Assembly (NCBI GenBank): GCA_903632075.3
Contig: CAHIKZ030000025.1
Coordinates: forward strand, 874,501-938,500
Source: Acanthosepion pharaonis
Lineage: Eukaryota > Mollusca > Cephalopoda > Sepiida > Sepiidae
Direction of reading: 5' to 3'
Length of the DNA: 64,000 bases
Position numbers and translations under genes: made by a program. Under the pieces are notes generated by a model that saw only the letters and a program-made list of their open reading frames with translations, did no database searches and was not told where the DNA came from. Each line of letters opens with the position of its first letter. The stretch's first letter is position 1. Shown here piece after piece: positions 55,120 through 64,000 of the stretch.

Positions 55120-57500
55120 TGTGCGAACTATAATGCCTACACCTGTATGTAAGAGCGTTATTCCAAAACGGATACAGAAGAGAACCCCAAACATAATCAA
55201 AATCTGACATAAATAGGCTCAAATTTTAAAATATAAATCAGTTTATTTGAGGATCGCACAAGCGTAGGTACAATCCAAAAATTCGGTATACCTAAGGTTT
55301 AAATGTATTTTTATAAACGAAAAACCCTTGACGAAGCTTTCCACCAGCTTCAGTTGAAACCTAAAGGATTAAATTTTCTAATTCCAGAAAAAAATACTGT
55401 GGACTATTTCAAATAGAAATTTGAATGATTTTTAGTCGATTCTTCCGAAAAACCAATCGAAACGGCCATTTTTAACCTTTTTTAGAAAAATGTAAACGAA
55501 ACTTATTTTTCGGTTTTGAAAATCCCGCTAAAATGAAATATACATTTCTGAAACGTTACTTTCGTAAAATTACAAATTCAAAGTTAAATTAATCTGTTCT
55601 GAAACAAATATCACTTACTTATAGCATAAAATGTTCTAGACAAACATTTCTTGATCTCGGAGTTTTGTTATTTTCACGTCTCCATCGATAATTTGATTGC
55701 TGAATGTGTTGACACGTTTAGTATGGTGCACCAGAATTGACATAATTTTACGAATTCTAAGTAAGAACTTATTTTTGTTTCTTATAATAATTTAAAATAC
55801 TATAAAATTTCTTACATCATTGAGTTACCTCTATAATGGTATTTCATTATTTAATAGCTAAGATAACGATAAATAATGTTATTAATTATTAATATTACAT
55901 TTTTAATTTAATGACTGAGATAATAATTAATGAAATTATTATTATATTAATAATTAAATTATGTCACTTGTTTAAATTGATAAATGAGATAATTTTATCT
56001 CAATTTAATTTTTTATTTAATAACTGAGAGTGAGATAATTTAATAACTATCTCACTGTCAATTATTAAATTTTTAAATTGATAACGAGATAATATAATAA
56101 TTTTAATTATATTAACTTAGTTATTAAATTAAAAATTAAATTATTGACTTACTCTCAGTTATTAAATTTTTGACTGAGTTAATATATTTATATTCTTTAT
56201 TAATTGCTATACTTTGATGGTTATGAATTGTTAAATTTATTTTATTTAACTCGCAAAAAGGAAAAGTAACTTAAAATAAACTAAAAACAAATTAATTTAT
56301 TTTTCTTAACTAATTAAAAACTAATAAATAAAACAAATTATGCATGACATTCACTATAAAAAGTATGCACACTATATAATGTAAGATGAATACATGTCAA
56401 AATTAAAAAGATTTAGTGAAATCGGAAATATACTTTAGAAATCATCCTTTCAGGATTTTAAAAAGAAGCCGGTTGAAACATGGACGATGAAACACGAAAG
56501 ATGAAAGTATTGCCCGCAGCCGAAGACCTTTATATCAAGGAGTTTTCTCTAAAGGGAACAAGCCTTTAAACACGTGACCTTTTAACAATAATATCACTTA
56601 CGATACTACATAATAAAAAAAATTTAATATTTTGACGCACAAAAAGTATCTTTAATTATGTTAAAAAGTCTTGGGAGTAAGATTTGTATTATGATTTCAG
56701 TTTTTGCTTAGTAAATATAGTCTTTAATTAATAATTTAATAACCTACCTTGTACTCTGTTTGGAAGGATTTTAAAACATTTTTTTAAACATAAGAAATAT
56801 GAAACAATTAAAGAAAAATGCAAACAATTCTTTAAAAATTAATTATTCATCGAATTTTTTTTTTCTTCAGGCAATAATGTCCTTAATGTATATTATTTAT
56901 AAAAGCAAAAAAAAAAGCCTATCTAATTAGATAATTTTACGATTTGGAGCAGATTTTTAAAAAGTTTGGAGTAGTTGAGAAAAAAAAAATTAATGGTTTA
57001 CTTCCTCCAAGGAATTCTGTTTACAGGTAATATAAATAAATTTGCGAACTATTTGAAATTCCAGAAAATTTCACGAAATTAATCTTCGGGGAGGTTAACA
57101 GGTTAAAAAAAAATATTTTTACCAAGATTTTCTAAAAATAAAAATTTCAAAAATAAATTCTTTCATTCATGATTTGATTTTTGCAAGAATTTACAAATTA
57201 ATGTATTTTACGCTGGAAACTGCTACACTAAAATATACATTACCACAAGTCTTACAAAGATGAAAAAAACTTAGACTTTTGAGCCAAATTTAAAACGTGT
57301 TAGAAAGGAGGAAAAACTTTTTAAAAGTAATTAAAAAATAATTTGTTCTTTCCTCTTAGTAATATCATAAACATTTTAAGGTTAAAACTTAGTGTTTATT
57401 AAGTTTGGGGCCTTTTATCATCATGCTATACTGTTTTTTTAGTGAATTCTTTGGGATACCTATATAAGCGTGAAAAAGACGGTCACAAACTCATAGCCAT
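55120..57500. other. AT-rich desert
   Basis: No ORF above background. 55780-56200 is almost pure A/T with many short inverted words (AATTATTAA-type, GAGATAAT/ATTATCTC), so it could fold extensively. A hairpin GAAGCT/AGCTTC followed by CAGTTGAAAC lies at 55333-55360 and is discussed separately. Confidence 0.6.
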
Positions 57501-57501
57501 T

Positions 57502-57544
<43 letters not shown>
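57460..57544 (+). repeat. R3-like fragment and (TA)n microsatellite
   Basis: AAGCGTGAAAAAGACGGTCA then (TA)n at 57507-57544; compare 28330-28390. Confidence 0.5.
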
Positions 57545-57546
<2 letters not shown>

Positions 57547-57549
57547 CGT

Positions 57550-59105
57550 ATATTTTGGTAGGACGTTTTCATTCAGACATTTTTCATTGATTAATTTAGA
57601 CTTAGTTTAGTTTTCTTTACTTATTTTCAATTGGATCCTTTCATATTCACTTATAAGCATTTTGGTATCATTATTAAAGAGAGAAAATCGCCGTGTTGAT
57701 ACATATTATTTTATTTCCAGTATTTATTTCGACATAGCAGAATGTCATTATCATGTGTTGTTTATTGCACGACAAATATTGCAGTATTCAACATTTTTCA
57801 AAGACAAAATTGCTGTATTCATCTGTAAGTTATTTTTTTTTACTTGTGAAGTGAACGCTGAGTGAATACGTGATGGCCTGACTAACGCTTTACAGGAGGC
57901 AACTAATTATGGTCTGTTGAGAGTTTATGTTGACACACTACGACCACGTTGTTTTGGAGGCTAAGTTTTTACTTAAATGATGGGTCTAACATTTCTGAAC
58001 ATTTACAACAGCATATCTGTCCACATACGCAATTCAGAAAAATTCTTGTCGAAAATACCTCTATACTTTTTCATGAAAATAATAAACATAAACTAAAAAT
58101 TCTCGAAGCTAACTATTTCAAAAATTGAAATCAAACCTTAACAAAATTAATTATGAATACTCCACAAATGTTTTAAAATGTGTACAATAGATAGTTTAAA
58201 ATATTATGGTTTGCCCTAATTGTTTTAATGCTTATTTTTAAAAACTCTCGATACACCATACTTAGTCACTAGTTAGATATGGATGCATGAATTGTTGTAT
58301 AATAATAATAATAATAATAACAACAGCACCTCGTCACAAAGAAACATTACAACAGAAATTGAGGTGCAAAAATAAAATTAATATTCTATGAAAATGATAA
58401 CACCGCGTCTCTATGAAGATTTCTGATAGGAACAAACAGAAATGAGGATGAAGCTTTAAAAATAAATATTTTAAAATAACAGCGGATCTAATCAAGCCAG
58501 ATTTGCGAGAGAAGAAAGAGTAGGATACCAGTTTCAAAGACGCTTTGTGAGTATAACTAAAATTATGTGAATACAATTCCATGAGAATTCCAATAATTGA
58601 AATACTTCGTCTCAAAGAAGCCCAATGATGAGGTTGTATGACAAAAAGTATTGTACAATATAAAGTAGCCTCGTTTCAAAGAAGTTTCATACCAAGTTTT
58701 GGATACAGATCTAAAGGCATTATTTTATGTTAATAATGCCTTGTTTAAATGTAATCTTGTGATAAAATATGAAGATTCAAGTACAAAGATATATTGTACA
58801 ATAATAGTAACGCTTCTTCTCAAAGGTTCTTTGAGCGATATACCCCCAAATCAAAAATGCAACTTTAAAAATGCATAAATCTCGTCTCTAGGTTTCCATG
58901 TGTTATAAACAACCAAGATGGGGATACAAGTTCAAAGCTGTACAATAAGTATCTCTTCTCAAAGTTTTCCTGTGTTATAAACAATCATGATGGTATGTGA
59001 AAATCTAAAAGATTTCCAATAATAAGAACATCTCATCTCAAAGCAAGCAAACAAGAGGATGCCGGTCTAAAAGCTATATAATAAAAAAAAACCTGAGACA
59101 TCCAG
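57550..59105. other. Unannotated AT-rich sequence
   Basis: (AAT)n near 58300-58320. From 58480 to 59100 a loose periodic recurrence of TCTCAAAG-type and CAAGATG-type words is visible, perhaps a very old tandem repeat. No genes. Confidence 0.45.
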
Positions 59106-59109
59106 AAGA

Positions 59110-59265
59110 GGCATGGTACGTGGAACTAGAACAATCTACCCCGGTGGATGAAGGCCGGGACGTACAACGGCCGAAACGTCGTAAATATAGCAACAAATAT
59201 GAGGACAACAGTCCGAACTATGTAATTAATTACAATACCTCATCTCAGAAATAAAGGCAAACAAT
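59110..59265 (+). mobile_element. SINE family D, internally deleted copy
   Basis: GGTACGTGGAACTAGAACAA then directly GGATGAAGGCCGGGACGTAC, AACGGCCGAAACGTCG, GAGGACAACAGTCCGAA and TACCTCATCTCAGAAATAAA. The stem GGCCG/CGGCC is intact; the body between CTACCCC and the core is deleted and CTGAAGA has become TGGATGA. Confidence 0.75.
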
Positions 59266-59329
59266 AAAAATGTCTCGTCTTAAAGTTTCTCTTGCGCTAT
59301 AAAAAAACAAAGATGGAGATGCAAGTCCA

Positions 59330-59450
59330 AAAGATGTATATTAATAACATCACCTCATCTCAAAGTTTCTTTGAGTTAGAAACAACTAAGATATCATGTT
59401 TGAAAATGTTCAACATTATTTCGACAATATGTCTGCCTTCTTCAAGTTAT
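59330..59450. other. Unannotated sequence
   Basis: Continuation of the loose periodic sequence seen upstream. Confidence 0.4.
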
Positions 59451-59629
59451 GCTTAAAAATTTTTTACAAGTATAGAAATATAAAAAAAATGTATAAAAAT
59501 TTATAAGAATTTGTACAAAAAGCAAATAGTTTCGTTTCATTCCTTTTGACGCGCTGATTACCAGTACAACCGTTTTCTCATGACAACCGACGTTTACACA
59601 AAGATTTATAACTTTTTGTAGATTTTTTT

Positions 59630-59905
59630 TTATATTATTTACATTATTCGCACTATTGTCCTCATCTTTGTCACCATATTTATTACAAGGTTTCGGCTGT
59701 TGTACTCTCCGTCCTTCTTCAGGTGGTTGGAATGTCGAACTTAACCCTTTCTTTAGCTTACTTGGGTAGACTGTTCTAGTTTAACGTGCCATGTTTAATG
59801 GACGTCAGTTATCAGTTATCTCCTGTTAATTTCCCTCTGAAAGTTCTCCACTGCCTTCACCGGGTATTGAACTCACACTCTTTGCCATGTGTCCTTGAGG
59901 ACATC
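59630..59905 (-). mobile_element. SINE family D copy, minus strand
   Basis: On the minus strand: TGTCCTCAAGGACACATGGC (head start), a deletion inside the tRNA-like head, GTGAGTTCAATACCC (B-box), GAACAGTCTACCCAAGTA, CACCTGAAGAAGG, a weakened stem II, GAAACCTTGTAATAAAT, and GATGAGGACAATAGTGCGAA. Core at about 59685-59725. Confidence 0.78.
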
Positions 59906-60515
59906 TGTGTATGAATTTCTGGATATTATAAACCTAATGTCTTCAGAAACCATTTTTACCATTTCTCATATTGCAATTTTTTGCTGTTATCATTTCATGT
60001 TTTTACCAGAGCTCATATTGCAACTTTTTGTTGTTATTATCGCTTTTCTCTTGCACCCCTTATTACTGGTTCTATTCTATGCTTTGTCGGCTCAGGAGAT
60101 TTTTGTGGCTTAGCATATGTGCTGATTCCTTAAGTTTACGAATTTTCCAATGGTGTTCTTTGTCTATGATCTCAACTTGATACCACAAACAGATACAGAC
60201 AGATTTTTTTATATTTTTTTACTTGTAAAATATTTTTTAAAGCATAAGTTAAATAAGACAAACTTACTGTCGAAATATTGTTGAACATTGTCAAATAGTG
60301 CGTTTTTTCTTTTCTTTTTCTTTTCTTAAAACGGTCTGTTCTTTAAGTGTTATTCCGTTGGTTCAACAGAATATATTTTCTAAACAAATAGCCCTTCTAC
60401 TAAGATTCATTAATAGTTGCAATTAATATGAAAAAATCTTACTTGAATGGATGCATGTATAGAAAAAATATATTATTGCCTCAACGAAATATAGCTTTTG
60501 AAGGATCACTATGAA
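59905..60515. other. Unannotated sequence
   Basis: The overlapping ORFs at 59889-60180 are not recognisable. Confidence 0.45.
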
Positions 60516-60519
60516 TTTA

Positions 60520-60795
60520 AATTTCGGAGAGCCGAGTTCGAATTCCAATCGAATCCATTGCATTCACTTACGTGCTAATACCCTTGGGAAATGTAGGAAT
60601 CCCCTTCTTCTCCCCCCAGCTATGGGTAAACACCAGGACAGAGCGGGTTCTATAGCCTTGGATGGCAACTGGTCTACCGCAGAAAGAAATGGCAACAAAA
60701 AATCTACGGGAAAAACTCTGCTTCGTTAGTCATGTATCGAAAGATACATGATCGCCTCTGCGTGTATCACGTATGGTAAATAACTGACTGGCTGA
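60520..60795 (+). mobile_element. tRNA-headed SINE, family S2, 5'-truncated
   Basis: GGAGAGCCGAGTTCGAATTC (B-box), CACTTACGTGCTAATACCCT, CAGCTATGGGTAAACACCAG, GGATGGCAACTGGTCTACCG and tail GTCATGTATCGAAAGATACA, CGTGTATCACG, AATAACTGACTGGCTG. The tail contains a TGTATC/GATACA hairpin. Confidence 0.8.
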
Positions 60796-60811
60796 ATAAA
60801 ATATAAGTAAA

Positions 60812-61085
60812 TAGGTTCGCCTATTGTTCAATTCACACTCCTTCCTTGACTTTTGAACAGGAGCAAAAGTTTATCCTTTCTTTTCTGTTTACAATTATGT
60901 TTCCGGTTCCGTCTAAACTCTACTTCAACTCTATACTTCCAACCTCTGAAATTTTCTGGGTTCGCCTACCGTCCGGTTCAAGCGGCTCCTCAGTCCGTTG
61001 AACCGGAGTAGAGGTTTTTCCCTTGTTCCCTGTTTAGGATTTGGTTTGTAGTTTCTTCTAAACTTTTTTCATTCTCTTTCACTCC
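60812..61085 (+). repeat. Dispersed repeat R2, two tandem units
   Basis: Two copies of about 150 bp start with GGTTCGCCTA at about 60812 and 60959, each followed by GGTTCAA or GTTCAATT, TTGAACCGGAGTAG or TTGAACAGGAGCA, and TGTTTACAATTATG or CTGTTTAGGATTTG. A third copy is at 13775-13925. Confidence 0.7.
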
Positions 61086-61212
61086 CAGTCGCCCCTTGGC
61101 TTTTAGTGACATTATCGTCTTGTTTGGGATGAATTGATTTAAAAATATTAATAATATATTTTATGTTTCGCAATTCTTAATCAGACTAACCAAAGTTGAT
61201 ATTAATCCTTAC

Positions 61213-61427
61213 CTTCAAAAAGACGAGTTCCATAGCGAGAATTTCATCTCTGTGTTTATTCTGTTTACATATCAGATAAGCTGTAATTTGAAAGTTTCTA
61301 CAATTCGGTCTGAATGTATATTTAGATTCGCCATATGTGAATGCATCTATATACTGGCACACATTTCTGTTGATGCCTTCATCGAAGATTTTATCATCAA
61401 CGAAGCTGATAACCCAAGGATGAGACA
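61213..61427 (-). CDS. Candidate host exon, product unknown
   Basis: On the minus strand a 215-bp segment is bounded by a good acceptor (TTATTATCAG ending at 61428) and a consensus donor (AAG then GTAAGG, 61212-61207). It encodes 71 full codons without stop: SHPWVISFVDDKIFDEGINR, NVCQYIDAFTYGESKYTFRP, NCRNFQITAYLICKQNKHRD, EILAMELVFLK. Entry phase 1, exit phase 0. Three cysteines and a mix of charged and aromatic residues suggest a folded domain, possibly extracellular. I do not recognise the family. Neither mobile-element motifs nor repeats are seen. Neighbouring exons are not visible within several kilobases on this strand, which is usual for long-intron genes. Confidence 0.55.
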
Positions 61428-61439
61428 CTGATAATAAAT

Positions 61440-61640
61440 AAATAAGCTTTATTCAAATTATCTCACCGGACCCATTTTTTCTCATTGTTTTTATTTTTTT
61501 TAGTCTTATTCCCATTTTGTTTTCTTTATTTCTTCTCAATTTTCTTCGTTTCATTCTTTTTCTTTATCTAATTCCATTCTTCCTTTTGTATTTTTTCCTT
61601 CTCATCTCTTTACTTATCTCAATGTTTTCCTTTATACTTC
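61440..61640. other. T-rich sequence
   Basis: Pyrimidine-rich on the plus strand from about 61470 to 61650. No gene. Confidence 0.5.
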
Positions 61641-61679
61641 TCTATTTTGTTCTGTTTCTACTCCCCGACCCCTGACCCA

Positions 61680-61950
61680 GCGCACCTGTCACAACTTACC
61701 ACAAGGGCTTACACTCCATCAGTTTCTTGCATGACAAAATGCGATGCGGAATCTATAAACTACGATGGTCTACGACATAAACATTGTGACAAGGAAAGCT
61801 GATATCAGAACGAAATTCTTCGAAAGAAACATTTCATTCTCGCTTGAATCGTGTGTCTTGGACGCCAGCAAATACGACAACACATGCTTGACTGAGTTGA
61901 CGCCATATATCCAGGGAACTGGCGAATGCCATCAGACTTTTTCTTTGTTT
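61680..61950 (+). pseudogene. Weak coding-like segment
   Basis: Two frames look protein-like: SVSCMTKCDAESINYDGLRH then KHCDKES (about 61717-61796), and after a +1 shift KADIRTKFFERNISFSLESC then VLDASKYDNTCLTELTPYIQ (about 61790-61920). Cysteine spacing and GC-richer codons hint at a secreted cysteine-containing protein or an exon pair, but the frameshift and missing splice sites make it uncertain. Confidence 0.25.
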
Positions 61951-62029
61951 TTTTTTTTTCCACAGACATAAAACTGGCAAGGTCACGCAGTGTTTCCCAA
62001 TTTCAAATGCCTTTTAAGTTGGTGAATTT

Positions 62030-62335
62030 TAATTTAGCGCGTTGCAAGTCCAATAACGGAAGAACTAAACAATTCTTGTTGTTTACCCCTGTAACATTCT
62101 TCTTCTTTTATGTGCCGTGTCTCTTCAGGACATAGGCGAACATGGCCCTCCACATTTTCCTGGCCCTTGTAGCCCTTAATAAGTTTTGCCTTGTTATTAT
62201 TTCTCCCAAACCCTGTTCTACCATCCATTTACTCAAATCATCAAGTATGTTACGCGCTGCTTTTCTCTTTCCCTCAATCTGCCCAGTGAGTATTAGTTTT
62301 TCCGAGCCATCCTTCCTCATTATTTCAACTGCCTC
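62030..62335 (-). mobile_element. RTE-like LINE C-terminal fragment
   Basis: Minus strand: KDGSEKLILTGQIEGKRKAA, RNILDDLSKWMVEQGLGEII, TRQNLLRATRARKMWRAMFA. This is the same segment as 50030-50320. It is followed on the plus strand side by repeat R1. Confidence 0.8.
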
Positions 62336-62339
62336 TTCC

Positions 62340-62590
62340 TGATGTGTTGTAACCTAGAAAGGGTTACTAAATGAGGAATAACCAAAACAGATGTTGGAAA
62401 TGAAATGGTAATCTTTATAACATCAACAAAATACAATACTCGCCAGCGGCGTGAAGTAGGTAAACCACTTCCAGTGGTGGACTACTTAGACACCATATTA
62501 CTCCACTTATAGTAGTTTCCAACGTATTTATGGGGATTGGGACATACCCATTAATGTTCATAGTTACGGTATATAGCATGATGTTAAGTA
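62340..62590 (+). repeat. Dispersed repeat R1, copy 2
   Basis: Matches 2345-2605 (see there) with roughly one difference every ten bases. Confidence 0.75.
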
Positions 62591-62779
62591 TAACTTTCCT
62601 TTTTGTTTGCATTCTCTCCAAAACCTCGTCCTTGTTCATATGTTCGGTTCATGGTATCCTCAACATCCTTCTGTAAAACTACATTTCTGTTGATTCATGT
62701 CACTTGTTATACTTTGAGAAGATTGTCAAGTATTCGCTGCCATACAGGAGAATAAATATAACATAACAATTTGGTACTC

Positions 62780-64000
62780 ATGTCTTTGCTTCCAACGAAA
62801 TTTTCCTGTCTCTTTATACTCTGCTTAGCTTTTGAATGCATCTTTGGCCATCCCAATGCGTCTTCGGATCTCAGTGTTACACATTCCGTCCTCTGTTAGT
62901 TTACTTCCCAGATATTTACATTGCATATCACGTAACAGTCCAGTGATCTTTTCTTTGTTTCTAATGAAATTTTCCTGTCTCTTAATACTCTGCTTAGCTT
63001 TTTGAATGCATCTTTGGCCATCCAATGCGTCTTCGGATCTCAGTGTTACACATTCCGTCCTCTGTTAGTTTACCTCCCAGATATTTACATTGCATATCAC
63101 GTAACAGTCCAGTGCTCTTTTCTTTGTTTCTAATGAAATTTTCCTGTCTCTTAATACTCTGCTTAGCTTTTTGAATGCATCTTTGGCCATCCCAATGCGT
63201 CTTCGGATCTCAGTGTTACACATTCCGTCCTCTGTTAGTTTACTTCCCAGATATTTACATTGCATATCACGTAACAGTCCAGTGCTCTTTTCTTTGTTTC
63301 TAATGAAATTTTCCTGTCTCTTAATACTCTGCTTAGCTTTTGAATGCATCTTTGGCCATCCCAATGCGTCTTCGGATCTCAGTGTTACACATTCCGTCCT
63401 CTGTTAGTTTACTTCCCAGATATTTACATTGCATATCACGTAACAGTCCAGTGCTCTTTTCTTTGTTTCTAATGAAATTTTCCTGTCTCTTAATACTCTG
63501 CTTAGCTTTTGAATGCATCTTTGGCCATCCCAATGCGTCTTCGGATCTCAGTGTTACACATTCCGTCCTCTGTTAGTTTACTTCCCAGATATTTACATTG
63601 CATATCACGTAACAGTCCAGTGCTCTTTTCTTTGTTTCTAATGAAATTTTCCTGTCTCTTAATACCCTGCTTAGCTTTTTGAATGCATCTTTGGCCATCC
63701 CAATGCGTCTTCGGATCTCAGTGTTACACATTCCGTCCTCTGTTAGTTTACTTCCCAGATATTTACATTGCATATCACGTAACAGTCCAGTGCTCTTTTC
63801 TTTGTTTCTAATGAAATTTTCCTGTCTCTTAATACTCTGCTTAGCTTTTGAATGCATCTTTGGCCATCCCAATGCGTCTTCGGATCTCAGTGTTACATTC
63901 CGTCCTCTGTTAGTTTACCTCCCAGATATTTACATTGCATATCACGTAACAGTCCAGTGCTCTTTTCTTTGTTTCTAATGAAATTTTCCTGTCTCTTAAT
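62780..64000 (-). repeat. 169-bp tandem array derived from RTE-like LINE reverse transcriptase
   Basis: GAATGCATCTTTGGCCAT recurs at 62834, 63004, 63173, 63342, 63511, 63681 and 63850, so units are 169 or 170 bp, nearly identical, and the array continues past the window end. The minus strand encodes CKYLGSKLTEDGMCNTEIRR, RIGMAKDAFKKLSRVLRDRK, ISLETKKRALDCYVIC: the LINE segment after the polymerase palm. 169 is not a multiple of three, so the frame changes at each junction and no long protein is made. A LINE fragment thus has become satellite-like DNA. The two 99-codon minus ORFs cross one junction each. Confidence 0.92.

Noticed and set aside
57662..57865. ORF of 67 codons as a gene
   Set aside because: It is in an AT-rich desert, has no recognisable domain, splice context or codon bias, and is of a length expected by chance.

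Overview
This window reads as non-coding, AT-rich DNA from a large, repeat-laden animal genome. The longest open frames are artefacts of microsatellites. No intact multi-exon gene, no rRNA and no bacterial-style gene organisation is visible. Long (TA)n, (CA)n and (GT)n tracts, Jockey-like and RTE-like LINE debris, Penelope-like element (PLE) debris, tRNA-headed SINEs, mariner, Helitron-type ends and a mariner MITE together suggest a marine invertebrate. A mollusc, perhaps a cephalopod, is my best guess; a decapod crustacean cannot be excluded. The assignment is inference from repeat character only.

Layout. 1-7.2 kb: microsatellites, a decayed mariner, a Helitron-like element and a SINE. 7.2-10.1 kb: about 2.1 kb of a 31-bp minisatellite. 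10.9-12.4 kb: a tandem array made from LINE reverse transcriptase sequence, then two hammerhead-ribozyme-like motifs among (TA)n tracts. 14.5-19.3 kb: LINE remnants, an AAAG-rich block, an inverted cluster of SINEs and a decayed orphan mobile-element protein. 21.5-28.1 kb: LINE mosaics, one candidate host exon, a palindromic MITE and PLE reverse transcriptase pieces. 28.8-33.4 kb: dinucleotide and pyrimidine tracts, a second Helitron-like element, a SINE carrying a textbook type I hammerhead ribozyme, and a PLE remnant with a GIY-YIG-like segment. 34-50.9 kb: an interrupted LINE endonuclease, a second SINE family, and several minisatellites and segmental duplications. 52.7-64 kb: more SINEs, an AT-rich desert, one well-formed candidate exon at 61.2-61.4 kb on the minus strand, and a 169-bp satellite-like array that runs off the window end.

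Two themes stand out. First, hammerhead-type self-cleaving RNA motifs occur in at least four different repeat families here. The copy at 31546-31590 (minus) has every conserved core element. A tRNA-headed SINE family with about ten recognisable copies carries a hammerhead-like core whose stem II is kept by pairing changes between copies. Second, at least four tandem arrays (10.9, 21.6, 40.6 and 62.8 kb) are made from LINE reverse transcriptase or C-terminal coding sequence, so satellite-type DNA seems to be born repeatedly from retrotransposon fragments.

The only candidates for host coding sequence are two isolated exon-like segments (22439-22587 plus, 61213-61427 minus) and two weak coding-like patches. 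Everything else I can name is mobile-element debris or simple repeat.
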